Positions 1 to 8,661 of a stretch of 64,000 bases of DNA are shown here, one piece after another (the first letter of the stretch is position 1; the number at the start of each line of letters is the position of its first letter). The stretch is from Achromobacter dolens (GTDB lineage: Bacteria; Pseudomonadota; Gammaproteobacteria; Burkholderiales; Burkholderiaceae_B). The stretch covers positions 1-64,000 of the forward strand of contig NZ_CADIJW010000012.1 of assembly GCF_902859745.1 (NCBI RefSeq), read 5' to 3'. The translations under genes were made by a program, and so were the position numbers. The notes under the pieces are model-generated. The model saw only the letters and a list, made by a program, of their open reading frames with translations. It did no database searches and was not told the DNA's origin.

Positions 1-1027
1 ACCCGCGCCGGTGGTGGCATCGCCGCCCGCCGTCACGCCTCCGGCGCCGGTCGCCGCTGCCCCCGCCGCCATCGCGCCGGCGCCCGCCGCGCCCGAACCG
101 GAAGCCGCGCCCAAGAAGGCGTCCTGGCTGTCGCGGCTCAAGCAGGGGCTGTCGCGCACCGGCCAGAGCATTGGCGGCATCTTCGTCGGCGTCAAGGTCG
201 ACGAGAACCTGTTCGAGGAACTCGAATCGGCGCTCATTATGGCCGATGCCGGCCTGGAAGCCACCGAGAAGCTGCTGACCGCGCTGCGCGCGCGGGTCAA
301 GAAAGAGCGCATCGAGGACCCCGCCAAGGTCAAGGCCGCGCTGCGCCAGTTGCTGGCCGATCACCTGCGTCCGCTGGAGCGCGCCTTTGACCTGAAGCGC
401 GCGCAGCCGCTGGTGGTGATGATCGCGGGCGTCAACGGCGCCGGCAAGACCACGTCCATCGGCAAACTGGCGCACACCTTCCAGCGCCAGGGCGCCAGCG
501 TGCTGCTGGCCGCGGGCGACACGTTCCGCGCCGCCGCGCGCGAGCAACTGATCGAATGGGGCAGCCGCAACAACGTCACCGTGATCTCGCAGGATGGCGG
601 CGACCCGGCGGCGGTGGCGTTCGACTCGGTCAACGCCGGCCGCGCGCGCGGCATGGGCGTGGTGATGGTGGACACGGCCGGCCGCCTGCCGACCCAGTTG
701 CACCTGATGGAAGAACTGAAGAAGATCCGCCGCGTCATCGCCAAGGCCGATCCAGCCGCGCCGCACGAGGTGCTGCTGGTGGTGGACGGCAATACCGGCC
801 AGAACGCATTGGCGCAGATCCGCGCGTTCGATGCGGCCATCAACCTGACGGGCCTGGTCGTGACCAAGCTGGACGGCACCGCCAAGGGCGGCACGCTGGC
901 GGCGGTGGCGGCGGGCAGCCAGGGCGTGCGGCCGATCCCGGTGTACTGGATCGGCGTGGGCGAAAGCCTGGAAGACCTGCAGCCGTTCGTGGCCGACGAA
1001 TTCGCCGGCGCCTTGCTGGCCGACTGA
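1..1027 (+). CDS. ftsY: Signal recognition particle receptor FtsY (5' end outside window)
   Basis: SRP-receptor GTPase that docks ribosome-SRP complexes at the SecYEG translocon on the inner membrane. The open frame enters from the left edge as an Ala/Pro-rich linker and then shows the NG domain: P-loop GVNGAGKTT, DTFRAAAREQL, DTAGR, TKLDGTAKGG and the C-terminal GVGESLEDLQPF. A GTG at 11 is open but lies inside the A/P-rich acidic-type linker, so the true start is probably upstream of the window. A strong hairpin follows the stop. Identification is secure; only the N-terminus is uncertain. Confidence 0.96.
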   Translation, partial: PAPVVASPPAVTPPAPVAAAPAAIAPAPAAPEPEAAPKKASWLSRLKQGLSRTGQSIGGIFVGVKVDENLFEELESALIMADAGLEATEKLLTALRARVKKERIEDPAKVKAALRQLLADHLRPLERAFDLKRAQPLVVMIAGVNGAGKTTSIGKLAHTFQRQGASVLLAAGDTFRAAAREQLIEWGSRNNVTVISQDGGDPAAVAFDSVNAGRARGMGVVMVDTAGRLPTQLHLMEELKKIRRVIAKADPAAPHEVLLVVDGNTGQNALAQIRAFDAAINLTGLVVTKLDGTAKGGTLAAVAAGSQGVRPIPVYWIGVGESLEDLQPFVADEFAGALLAD

Positions 1028-1070
1028 TCCGTCCCGCTGATACCGGCACGGGCCTCGCGCCCGGCGCTGA

Positions 1071-1120
1071 AAACACCGCGCCCCACGTCTGCTGCATCGC
1101 AGGCTTGGGGCGCGGTGTTT
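1071..1120 (+). terminator. Hairpin terminator after ftsY
   Basis: A perfect 15-bp inverted repeat (arms 1071-1085 and 1106-1120, 20-nt loop) begins 43 bp after the ftsY stop. The arms end in AAA/TTT, so it can act on both strands between the convergent ftsY and CYTH-CHAD genes. Confidence 0.75.
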
Positions 1121-1160
1121 GCGGCGGGCGGAAACGCAATCCGCGAAGGATCGCGCCGCC

Positions 1161-2819
1161 TTATTTCCAGAACGGCTTGCTGCCGGCCAGGTCGTCGAAT
1201 GCCTGTTGGGCATCCACCGCCAGCTCTTCCAGGCGCGCGCTGATCCAGCCCAGCGCGAACCAGGCCTGCGGATGCGTGGCCGTACACGACTCGTAGTAGT
1301 CCTTGGCCACGGCCAGGTCGTTGATCTCGCCCAGGATGTCCTGCACCCGCGACAGCAGCTTGCGGTAGCCGCGCAGCTTGCTCGGGGGCAGCAGCGATTC
1401 GGCGAAGGCCAGGCTGTAGCGCAGGCGCTTACCGCGCTTGCGCAGTTCGTGGCGCGTGGGGATGTCGAGCGTGGCGAACTGGGTGCCCTGGTCGGCCACC
1501 TTGCTGTGCCAGCGATGCAGGCGCCGCGCCAACTGCTTGTGCAGTTGCTGCGGATCGGGCTCGGGCGCCAGCATGGGGATGATGGTGGGCTTGACGCTGG
1601 GACCGGCGATGCCGCCTTCCAGGCGGATGGCGGGTTCGGGCGCCGCGTCGCTGGGCATGCCGTTGGCGACGGGCAGGCCATCGCTGGTGGGCTGCGCGGG
1701 CGGCACGTCCAGGCTCCATTCCAGCAGTTCCAGCAGCCAGGCCTGGAAGGCCTTGCCGCCGGCGATGGCGCGCGCGTCCTGTTCGGGCGGCGCGGCCTCC
1801 ATCGGGATGACCGGCATGCCGGCGCGCATCAGCGCGGGCGCCACGGTTTCGTTCAGCACGTCCTGGTCGCGGTTGGCGCCGAAGGCGGCGAAGTGGGCGC
1901 GCACGCCCTGCATGATGGCGTCGGGGATCGGCCCGATCCAGCCGTCGAACAGCTTCCAGGCCGAGCGCAGGCGGCGGATGCCGACGCGCAACTGGTGCAC
2001 GTGCTCGGAATTGCCGGCCCGGTACACGCCTTCGGTGTCGACTTCGGCCAGCACGGCCGCGTTGCGGGCGATCTGGTCGAGGCATTCGGCGGCGATGCGG
2101 CCCATGGCCTGCGCCGCCGTCATGTCCTCGCGCAGCTTGACGGACGCGGCGCCGCGCGGCGCCCAGAACAGCGCGATGGCCTGGGCGCGGCGGCTGTCGA
2201 GGTCGTCGCCCGGGACGGCGTCGACGTCGGCCAGGCGCTGCGCCAATTGCGCCAGCGCGTCGCCGCGCTCGGACTTGCTGCGCGGGTCCAGCACCAGGTT
2301 GTGGCGCTGCTGCCAGCCGCGCGCGACCGCGAAGATGGCGGCGGGGCGGCCCGAGACCAGTTCGAATTCAAGTTCGGAGATCGGCAGTTCCAGCGCGCCG
2401 GCGCGCAGGATGCCGGTGTCGTAGGCCAGTTCGACGGTGCCGTAGCGCGTGCGCACCTTGCGCAGCATGCGCTGCACGTCGGTTTCATAGCGCAGGCCGA
2501 GTTCGCCCTTGATGGCGGCCAGCGCGGCCTCGACCTCGGTGCCGGCGTAGACCGACAGGTCGAGCACGGGGCCCGGGCGCGGGTGGTTCAGTTCGATGCG
2601 GGTGATGGCGTTGATGCCGGGCATCTTCAGCGTCTGCACCCAGTCGCGGCCTTCCTGGCGCAGGCGGATGGCGATGCGCGCGCGGGCCAGTTCACGCTCG
2701 GGCGTGTCGAAATACATCGCATGCAGGCGGATGCGCGTCGCCTCGCGTTGCTTGATCTCTCGCAGCACGGCCTGGCGCGAAGCCGTGGGCACGTGCAGTT
2801 TCAGTTCCTGTTCCGACAT
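1161..2819 (-). CDS. CYTH-CHAD domain protein (inorganic triphosphatase family)
   Basis: Protein of 552 aa. The N-terminal half is a CYTH (triphosphate tunnel) domain, with the ExELK-type opening motif EQELKLHV, the YFDTPERELARARIAIRLR strand pair and further acidic/basic tunnel residues. The C-terminal half is a His-rich CHAD domain with helices such as VHQLRVGIRRLRSAW and RHELRKRGKRLRYSL. Family members such as E. coli YgiF hydrolyse inorganic triphosphate, and CHAD domains bind polyphosphate. A roughly 70-residue Pro-rich insert splits the CHAD helices. It is monocistronic and convergent with ftsY. Substrate is inferred from family. Confidence 0.9.
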   Translation of the reverse strand: MSEQELKLHVPTASRQAVLREIKQREATRIRLHAMYFDTPERELARARIAIRLRQEGRDWVQTLKMPGINAITRIELNHPRPGPVLDLSVYAGTEVEAALAAIKGELGLRYETDVQRMLRKVRTRYGTVELAYDTGILRAGALELPISELEFELVSGRPAAIFAVARGWQQRHNLVLDPRSKSERGDALAQLAQRLADVDAVPGDDLDSRRAQAIALFWAPRGAASVKLREDMTAAQAMGRIAAECLDQIARNAAVLAEVDTEGVYRAGNSEHVHQLRVGIRRLRSAWKLFDGWIGPIPDAIMQGVRAHFAAFGANRDQDVLNETVAPALMRAGMPVIPMEAAPPEQDARAIAGGKAFQAWLLELLEWSLDVPPAQPTSDGLPVANGMPSDAAPEPAIRLEGGIAGPSVKPTIIPMLAPEPDPQQLHKQLARRLHRWHSKVADQGTQFATLDIPTRHELRKRGKRLRYSLAFAESLLPPSKLRGYRKLLSRVQDILGEINDLAVAKDYYESCTATHPQAWFALGWISARLEELAVDAQQAFDDLAGSKPFWK

Positions 2820-3164
2820 GGCGGCGGGTGTCCAACGGCAAAAGCCGAGATCTTAATCAAACGGGAGGGGCGGTTTGATGACCGGTCATATTTATTTCAC
2901 AAACGCTCGCATGGAGCATAGACGGGGTTGCGGTGCATCAACAATCGTTCCCGCGTGGGGCGCGGGATATTTTCCGCTTCGATTGCGTCCGCTCAATGAC
3001 CCGGACAGGCAGAGACGGGCCGTGGGGGGGTGTCAGATTGTAAATCCGGGATGGGGCGTGCCTCGGCGGTCCGGGTGCGCGGGGTGGCATGCAGCCCCGC
3101 GCGAGGCGGCCAAAAAAAACCGCCCGTTGCCGGGCGGCGCAAAGGAACGTCGGTTGCGGGCGCG
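2820..3164. other. Intergenic region with nested palindromes and phn terminator
   Basis: No gene is supported here. It holds the upstream region of the CYTH-CHAD gene, with a 7-bp perfect inverted repeat (2856-2862 / 2873-2879, ATCAAAC/GTTTGAT) abutting a perfect 12-bp palindrome ATGACCGGTCAT (2878-2889). The far end carries the terminator of the phn operon. Confidence 0.6.
3112..3137 (-). terminator. Rho-independent terminator of phnDCEE
   Basis: On the minus strand a 7-bp GC stem (3131-3137 / 3120-3126) with a 4-nt loop is followed directly by eight T residues (3119-3112), 28 bp past the last stop codon of the operon. Confidence 0.9.
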
Positions 3165-3989
3165 TCAGAGGATGCGTTTGCGCGCCTGGGTGATGAGGAT
3201 CTCGGCCAGCACCACCACCACGAAGATGGCTGCCAGCACCAGCGCCACCCGGTCCCACTGGAACAGATTGAGGGCGGTGTCCAGCGCCATGCCGATGCCG
3301 CCGGCGCCGACCAGGCCAAGCACCGCCGATTCGCGCACGTTGATGTCCCAGCGCAGCAGCACGATCGACCAGAACGCTGGGCGGATCTGCGGCCAGTAGG
3401 CGTACCAGATCACCGAGGCCTTGCTGGCGCCGGTGGCGGTGACGGCCTCGATCGGGCCGCGCTGCGCTTCCTCGATGGCTTCGCCCACCAGCTTGCCGAC
3501 GAAGCCGATGGAACGGAACGCGATGGCCAGCGTGCCGGCCAGCGCGCCGGGGCCGAAGATGGCGATGAACAGCAGCGCCCAGACCAGCGAGTTGACCGAG
3601 CGGCTCGACACCAGGATCAGGCGCGCGAGCATGTTGATGGTCTTGCTGGGCGTGAGGTTGTTGGCCGCCAGCAGGCCCACCGGCACCGCCATGATGACGG
3701 ACAGGATGGTGCCGAGCGTGGCGATGTGCAGGGTCTCGATCAGCGCGTCGTGCACGCCGCCGCGATAGTGGGCCCAGTCCACCGGCCACATGCGCTGGAA
3801 CAGGTCGGCCATCTGTTCCGGCGCGTCGTACAGGAACTCCGGGATGATCTCGACGCCGCGGATGGCCTGCACGATGGCGGCCACCAGCAGCAGGTAGAGG
3901 GCGAAGCGCAGCAGCCGCTGGCCCAGGCTGTAGCGGTGCCAGACGCGCGGCGCGTTGGCGGCGGGCAGGGTGGGGGCGTGCGTGTTCAT
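3165..3989 (-). CDS. phnE: Phosphonate-type ABC transporter permease 2
   Basis: A 274-aa inner-membrane permease of the PhnE family. It has an N-terminal membrane segment near residues 27-45, several further TM segments, and the cytoplasmic EAA loop in the region EAVTATGASKASVIWYAYWP that contacts the ATPase. It pairs with the second permease encoded immediately upstream. The start ATG overlaps the upstream stop by four bases (ATGA), implying translational coupling. It is the last gene of the operon before the terminator. Confidence 0.9.
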   Translation of the reverse strand: MNTHAPTLPAANAPRVWHRYSLGQRLLRFALYLLLVAAIVQAIRGVEIIPEFLYDAPEQMADLFQRMWPVDWAHYRGGVHDALIETLHIATLGTILSVIMAVPVGLLAANNLTPSKTINMLARLILVSSRSVNSLVWALLFIAIFGPGALAGTLAIAFRSIGFVGKLVGEAIEEAQRGPIEAVTATGASKASVIWYAYWPQIRPAFWSIVLLRWDINVRESAVLGLVGAGGIGMALDTALNLFQWDRVALVLAAIFVVVVLAEILITQARKRIL

Positions 3990-4885
3990 TGATCCGCCTC
4001 CGCCTTGCGCGCGGCCTGGTAGGCCGCCTTCGATGCGCTCGAACCGATGCCGCGCGCGCCGGCGAAGCGGCCCTGCAGGATACGGTCGAAGCCCAGGTTG
4101 TCCAGGAACACGGCGCGCACGAAGCCCGCCAGGATCTCGCCCAGCATGATGATGGCGATGAGCGTCAGCAGGATGGCGCTGACGAAGTCGTAGTCGAAGC
4201 GCTGGAAGGCCGAGAACAGCGTGCCGCCCACGCCGCCGGCGCCGACGATGCCGACCATGGTCGAGTTGCGCAGGTTCGAGTCGAACTGGTAGGTGGCAAA
4301 GCCGATGAAGCGCGCGAACACCTGCGGCAGCACGCCAAAGGCGAGCACGTTGGCGAACGAGGCGCCGGTGGCGCGCACCGCTTCGACCTGCTTGAGCGAG
4401 ATTTCCTCGATGGCCTCGGTGAACAGCTTGCCGATGAAGCCGATCGAGGCCACCGTCAGCGCCAGGATGCCGGCCAGCGCGCCAAAGCCCACGGCCTTGA
4501 CGAACAGGATGGCGACGATCACCGGATGCAGCGCGCGGCACAGCGCCACGATCGAGCGGGCGGGCCACGAGACCCACGCCGGCATCAGGTTGCGCGCGCC
4601 CAGCAGGCCCACGGGCAGCGCGAACAGGATGCCCAGCACCGAGGCCAGCACGGCGATCTCCAGGCTCTCGGCGATGCCCTTCCACAGCGTGGCGGGCTTC
4701 TCGAAATTGGGCGGGAACATGCGCGCCAGGAAGGTCGAGGCGTGGCCCATGCCGCTTTCGAAGCGGGCCCAACTGAAGTCCAGTTGCGCGGCCGCATACA
4801 CGGTGTACAGCACCAGCAGCAGCACGCCGGCCTTGGCGCGGCCGGACAGCGCGAAGGGACGCGGGTGGGACGAACGCGGAGTCAT
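3986..4885 (-). CDS. phnE: Phosphonate-type ABC transporter permease 1
   Basis: A 299-aa PhnE-family permease with about six TM segments and the EAA-type loop EAVRATGASFANVLAFGVLP. I chose the ATG at 4885 because it overlaps the phnC stop as TAATG; an ATG four codons upstream is possible but lies inside phnC. Two different permease subunits suggest a heterodimeric channel. Confidence 0.9.
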   Translation of the reverse strand: MTPRSSHPRPFALSGRAKAGVLLLVLYTVYAAAQLDFSWARFESGMGHASTFLARMFPPNFEKPATLWKGIAESLEIAVLASVLGILFALPVGLLGARNLMPAWVSWPARSIVALCRALHPVIVAILFVKAVGFGALAGILALTVASIGFIGKLFTEAIEEISLKQVEAVRATGASFANVLAFGVLPQVFARFIGFATYQFDSNLRNSTMVGIVGAGGVGGTLFSAFQRFDYDFVSAILLTLIAIIMLGEILAGFVRAVFLDNLGFDRILQGRFAGARGIGSSASKAAYQAARKAEADQ

Positions 4886-5655
4886 TACGCCAGCCAAGAC
4901 TCGCCTCCGTAGATGGTCTTGAGCATGGCGGCGTCCAGGCCTTGGCCGTTGCCGTCGTAGACCACGTGTCCGCCGGACATGCCGACGATGCGGCCGGCGT
5001 AGCGCCGCGCCAGTTCGACGTCATGGATGTTGACGATCACGGGGATGCCGCTGGCGTCGCCCTGCGCCGCCAGCAGCTCCATGATCTCGACCGAGGTCTT
5101 GGGGTCGAGCGACGAGGTCGGCTCATCGGCCAGCAGCAACTGCGGGCGCTGCATCAGGGCGCGGGCGATGCCCACGCGCTGGCGCTGGCCGCCCGACAGC
5201 GCGTCGGCGCGCTGGTCGGCAAAGCCCGCCAGGCCCACGGTATCGAGCAGTTGGTAGGCGTGCTCGATGTCCTCGGCCTCGAAGCGGCGGGTCCAGGCCT
5301 TGAAGGCGCCGGTGTAGCCCAGCCGTCCGGTCAGCAGGTTTTCCATCACGGTCAGGCGTTCGACCAGGTTGTATTCCTGGAACACCATGCCGATGCGCCG
5401 GCGCGCGCGCCGCAGCGACGCGCCACGCACCCGGGCCAGGTCGACCGCGCCATCGCCGGACTCCAGCACGATCTCGCCGCGGGTGGGCTCGATCAGCCGG
5501 TTGATGCAGCGCAGGAGCGTGCTCTTGCCGGTGCCCGAGGGGCCGATGATGGCGGTCAGGCCGCGTCCCGCGATCTGCAGGTCGATGCCGTTCAGTACCG
5601 GCCGGCCGGCCCGGTATTCCTTGACCAGGCCGGAAATGCGTAGCGACGTCGTCAT
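4885..5655 (-). CDS. phnC: Phosphonate-type ABC transporter ATP-binding protein
   Basis: A 256-aa ABC ATPase. Walker A is GPSGTGKST, the Q-loop is [13 protein letters not shown], the signature [15 protein letters not shown], Walker [13 protein letters not shown], and the switch His lies in NIHDVELA. It energises the two PhnE permeases. The start lies 5 bp after the binding-protein stop. The specific substrate (phosphonate, phosphite or phosphate ester) cannot be read from the ATPase. Confidence 0.93.
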   Translation of the reverse strand: MTTSLRISGLVKEYRAGRPVLNGIDLQIAGRGLTAIIGPSGTGKSTLLRCINRLIEPTRGEIVLESGDGAVDLARVRGASLRRARRRIGMVFQEYNLVERLTVMENLLTGRLGYTGAFKAWTRRFEAEDIEHAYQLLDTVGLAGFADQRADALSGGQRQRVGIARALMQRPQLLLADEPTSSLDPKTSVEIMELLAAQGDASGIPVIVNIHDVELARRYAGRIVGMSGGHVVYDGNGQGLDAAMLKTIYGGESWLA

Positions 5656-5660
5656 GCTGA

Positions 5661-6668
5661 TTACTTCTTGCTCTTGGCGGATTCGCGGTCGTAGGCGGCG
5701 CGGTTGAAGCTTTCGCCGCCGGATTCGGCGACCTGGCGCACGATGGCCCAGTCCTTCTGGTAGGTCACCGGGTAGAAGCGGTCGGCGCCGTCGAAGGCCT
5801 TGGACATCTCGGCCGGGAAGCGGTAGTCGTAGAAGCACTTGAGCATCTGGTCGCGGAACTTCGGCTCCAGGTCGTGCGCGTAGGCGAACGACGAGGTGGG
5901 GAATTTCTCGCTCTTGTAGATGACGCGGAAATCGGCTTCCTTGACCTGGCCGCGCTCGATCATGCGCTTGAACACGTCCGAGGCCACGGCGGCGGCGTCG
6001 TAGTCGCCCGAGTTCACGCCCATGACGGACTGGTCGTGCTTGCCCGAGAACACCACCTTGTAGTCCTTGTCGGGCGTCAGGCCTTCCTTGGGGAACAGCG
6101 CCACGGGCGCCATGTGGCCGGAGTTCGACGACGGCGCGGTGTGCGCCAGCTTCTTGCCCTTGAGGTCGGTGAGCTTCTGGTACGGGCTGTCTTTCTTGAC
6201 GATGACGATCAGGTTGTAGCCCTGGAAGCCATCGGCGTAGCCCTTGACGGCGAACGGCACCGCGCCGGCGATGTTCACGGCGAAGGCGGTGGGGCCGGTG
6301 GAGAAGCCGCCCACGTGCAGGCGGCCCGAGCGCATGGCCTCGATTTCGGCGGCGTTGCTCTGCACCTGGTAGAACACCACGCGCTTGCCGGTGCATTCGG
6401 ACAGGTGCTTGGTGAACGGCTTGAAGATGTCTTCATACACCGCGGGGTCTTCCACCGGGGTGTAGGTGAACACCAGCGTCGACGGCGTCTTGAGCTTGGC
6501 CGGATCGGTGGGCGTGTCGGCCACCAGGTCCTTGTTGGCGTCGCAGTAGTTCTGGTCCAGGTCGCCCCGGTTGGGGCAGGCGTCGGCGGCGTGGGCGGCG
6601 GACGCTCCGAACGTTCCGAACACGAGCGCGGCCAGCGAGGCCGCTTGCAGGTGACGCAATGCGCGCAT
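5661..6668 (-). CDS. phnD: Phosphonate/phosphite-type ABC transporter substrate-binding protein
   Basis: A 335-aa periplasmic binding protein. The signal peptide runs to about residue 28 (ending SAAHAADAC). The body has the PhnD-type features [19 protein letters not shown], a receptor-like central strand [10 protein letters not shown] and SSNSGHMAP in the ligand cleft. The ATG at 6668 is preceded by a good AGGAG, so the 23-residue upstream extension is rejected. It is the first gene of a four-gene operon. No C-P lyase, phnX, phnW or ptxD gene is in the window, so the ligand is not settled. Confidence 0.9.
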   Translation of the reverse strand: MRALRHLQAASLAALVFGTFGASAAHAADACPNRGDLDQNYCDANKDLVADTPTDPAKLKTPSTLVFTYTPVEDPAVYEDIFKPFTKHLSECTGKRVVFYQVQSNAAEIEAMRSGRLHVGGFSTGPTAFAVNIAGAVPFAVKGYADGFQGYNLIVIVKKDSPYQKLTDLKGKKLAHTAPSSNSGHMAPVALFPKEGLTPDKDYKVVFSGKHDQSVMGVNSGDYDAAAVASDVFKRMIERGQVKEADFRVIYKSEKFPTSSFAYAHDLEPKFRDQMLKCFYDYRFPAEMSKAFDGADRFYPVTYQKDWAIVRQVAESGGESFNRAAYDRESAKSKK

Positions 6669-6881
6669 CGTATGTCTCCTCTTATAGGTCTGAATATGAC
6701 TGGTAACTGAATTCAAACATACAAGCGCCAGGGGCACACTCGGGAAAGTCCCTGTGTTTCTTTTCGGGTTTTGTTCGTTTTGTTCGCTTTGGGTTCGTTT
6801 ATGCGCGAACGGCGCGACGGCCGCGCGAGTGGATCGGCGGATCCGTCGCGCGGCTTGCGGGTCAGGCGGGAGGAGGGAAGG

Positions 6882-7697
6882 TCAGGCGCGGTAGCCCAGC
6901 TTGCGCGAGATCTCGTGCGCGCAGGCCAGCAACGGACGGGCGATGGCGCCGTCCCAGGACACGTCGAACAGGCCGGTGGGGCCCAGGCTGGTCAGCGCCA
7001 GCACGATGTTGCTGGTGTTGTCGAACACGGGCACCGACAGGGCGTCGACGCCCGGCAGCGGGTTGCCCAGGGCGCGCGCCATACCGTGCACGCGGATGTC
7101 CGCCAGTTGCGCCTCGATGTTGGCGCGGCTGACCTTGCGCGGCGGCGACACGCTGGAGATCACCGCCGTATCGCCTTCCTCGCGGGCGATGTAGTGCTCG
7201 CTGACCTTGGGCGGCAGCCAGGCCGCGAACACCAGGCCAGTGGCGGTGTGCAGCATCGACATCACGGTGCCCTTGCGCATGTTCACGTGCACCGGATAGC
7301 TGGCCTCGGTCATGTGGATCATGGTGGGGCCGTGCGAGCCCAGCACCGCGATGCCCAGCGTGTGGCCGATCTCGGATTGCAGTTTGGCGATCTCGGGCAT
7401 GGCGATGCGCACCGGATCCAGCCGCTGCAGGCTGACCAGGCCCATCTGCAGCGCGAACGGCCCCAGCTCGTACTGGCCGGTGATGCTGTCCTGCTGCACC
7501 AGGCCGACCCGGATGAAGCTCACCAGGTAGGGGTGGGCCTTGGCCGAGGTCATGCCGGCGCCGGCGGCCAGATCGCGCAGGGTCAGCGGCTTGGCGGCGT
7601 CGACCAGGGCGGCCAGCAGCGGCACGCCCACTTCGATGGACTGGATGCTGCGGCGGCCGTCATTGGCGGCGGGGGCGGCGGGTTTGGTGGTGGCCAC
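6882..7697 (-). CDS. IclR-family transcriptional regulator
   Basis: A 271-aa regulator. An N-terminal winged helix (about residues 16-75, including LRDLAAGAGMTSAKAHPYLVSF) is followed by the IclR effector domain, with GLVFAAWLPP and the C-terminal GVDALSVPVFD. Family members usually repress or activate catabolic and transport operons in response to small carboxylates. I chose the GTG at 7697, 10 bp after the HAD gene stop and preceded by TGAGG; the longer ATG start lies inside the HAD gene. It is likely co-transcribed with the HAD gene and sits upstream of phnD, whose control by it is possible but unproven. Confidence 0.88.
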   Translation of the reverse strand: MATTKPAAPAANDGRRSIQSIEVGVPLLAALVDAAKPLTLRDLAAGAGMTSAKAHPYLVSFIRVGLVQQDSITGQYELGPFALQMGLVSLQRLDPVRIAMPEIAKLQSEIGHTLGIAVLGSHGPTMIHMTEASYPVHVNMRKGTVMSMLHTATGLVFAAWLPPKVSEHYIAREEGDTAVISSVSPPRKVSRANIEAQLADIRVHGMARALGNPLPGVDALSVPVFDNTSNIVLALTSLGPTGLFDVSWDGAIARPLLACAHEISRKLGYRA

Positions 7698-7707
7698 GGT
7701 GGGTGCC

Positions 7708-8514
7708 TCAGGCGGTGACGGCGCGGGCGGCCAGCAGCCGGTCGGCCATCTCGGTGAAGCCGGCGCCGCCATGGAACGCGGCCACGTAGGCGGGGCGGTG
7801 CGTCAGGCGGTGCAGTTGCGACTGGATGTTGGCCACGCCGACCGAGACCGGGAAGTAGGCGAACATGGGCTCGTCGTTGGGCGAGTCGCCGATGAACAGC
7901 GTGCTGTCGAGCGCGCTGGCCACGTCGATGCCGAATTCGCGCTGGAACAGGGTGCGCGTCATGGTCAGCTTGTCGTAGTCGCCGAACCAGCCGTTGACGT
8001 GGATCGAGCTGACCTTGGCCTGGGCGCCGGCGTCTTCGAAGATGCGCACGATGCGGCCGATATCGGCCTCGGGCAGGGGCGGCACGTCCTCGCAGAAGTC
8101 GATGGCCAGGTCGGCCACGCGGTAGTCCTGGTCGCTGGCCACGGCGGCGCCGGGCACCTCGGCCAGCACCCGGTCGCGGATCGCGTCGAGCTTTTTGCGG
8201 CTGGCCTGGCGCGAGGCCGCGTCGGTCCAGTAGTGCGTAACCATGCGGCGCGCCTGGCGGTCGTAGGCGTAGTAGAACGCGCCGTTCTCGCCGACCACTG
8301 CGCGCACCGGCCACATACGGGCGATGTGGTCGCACCAGCCGGCCGGGCGGCCGGTGATCGGCACCACCTGGATGCCGGCCTGTTCCAGGCGTTCCAGGGC
8401 GGCGTAGGCGTCGGCGGGCAGCCGGCCTTCGGTGGTCAGGGTGTCGTCGATGTCGGTGAGCACGACGCGGATCCCCGCCGCGACGGTCAAAGGCATGGCC
8501 GCAAGGGCTTGCAT
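7708..8514 (-). CDS. HAD-superfamily (IIB) hydrolase
   Basis: A 268-aa cytosolic phosphatase of the Cof/sucrose-phosphatase-like HAD class. Motif I is TDIDDTL, motif II lies in PITGRPAGW, the motif III Lys in SIHVNGWFGDYDKL, and motif IV is GDSPNDEPMF. The C2B cap lies between motifs II and III. AAGGA stands before the ATG at 8514. It is divergent from ribBA and upstream of the IclR gene. The physiological substrate is unknown; sugar phosphates are typical for the class. Confidence 0.88.
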   Translation of the reverse strand: MQALAAMPLTVAAGIRVVLTDIDDTLTTEGRLPADAYAALERLEQAGIQVVPITGRPAGWCDHIARMWPVRAVVGENGAFYYAYDRQARRMVTHYWTDAASRQASRKKLDAIRDRVLAEVPGAAVASDQDYRVADLAIDFCEDVPPLPEADIGRIVRIFEDAGAQAKVSSIHVNGWFGDYDKLTMTRTLFQREFGIDVASALDSTLFIGDSPNDEPMFAYFPVSVGVANIQSQLHRLTHRPAYVAAFHGGAGFTEMADRLLAARAVTA

Positions 8515-8661
8515 GGCGTTTTTCCTTGGTTTTATGGGGTGTTCTCCGGCCGAAAGTTTAACCGGATGGCCCTGTTTGGGCGGGGGCGGGGCGGGCCGGT
8601 AGGGGATATGGCGCCGGGGGCGGTAAAATCCGGGCTTTCCCGCCTGGTTTGCGTGCCCGCC

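Noticed and set aside
1119-2921. Long plus-strand frames opposite the CYTH-CHAD gene
   Set aside because: GC-rich shadow frames with His/Gln/Gly-rich composition; the minus-strand product has clear domain motifs.
8515-8661. FMN riboswitch upstream of ribBA
   Set aside because: The region is 147 bp and GC-rich but has none of the conserved RFN blocks (AGGGGCAGGG, AGTCCGCGAGC, GATTCCGGAGCC type). It reads as a plain divergent promoter region.
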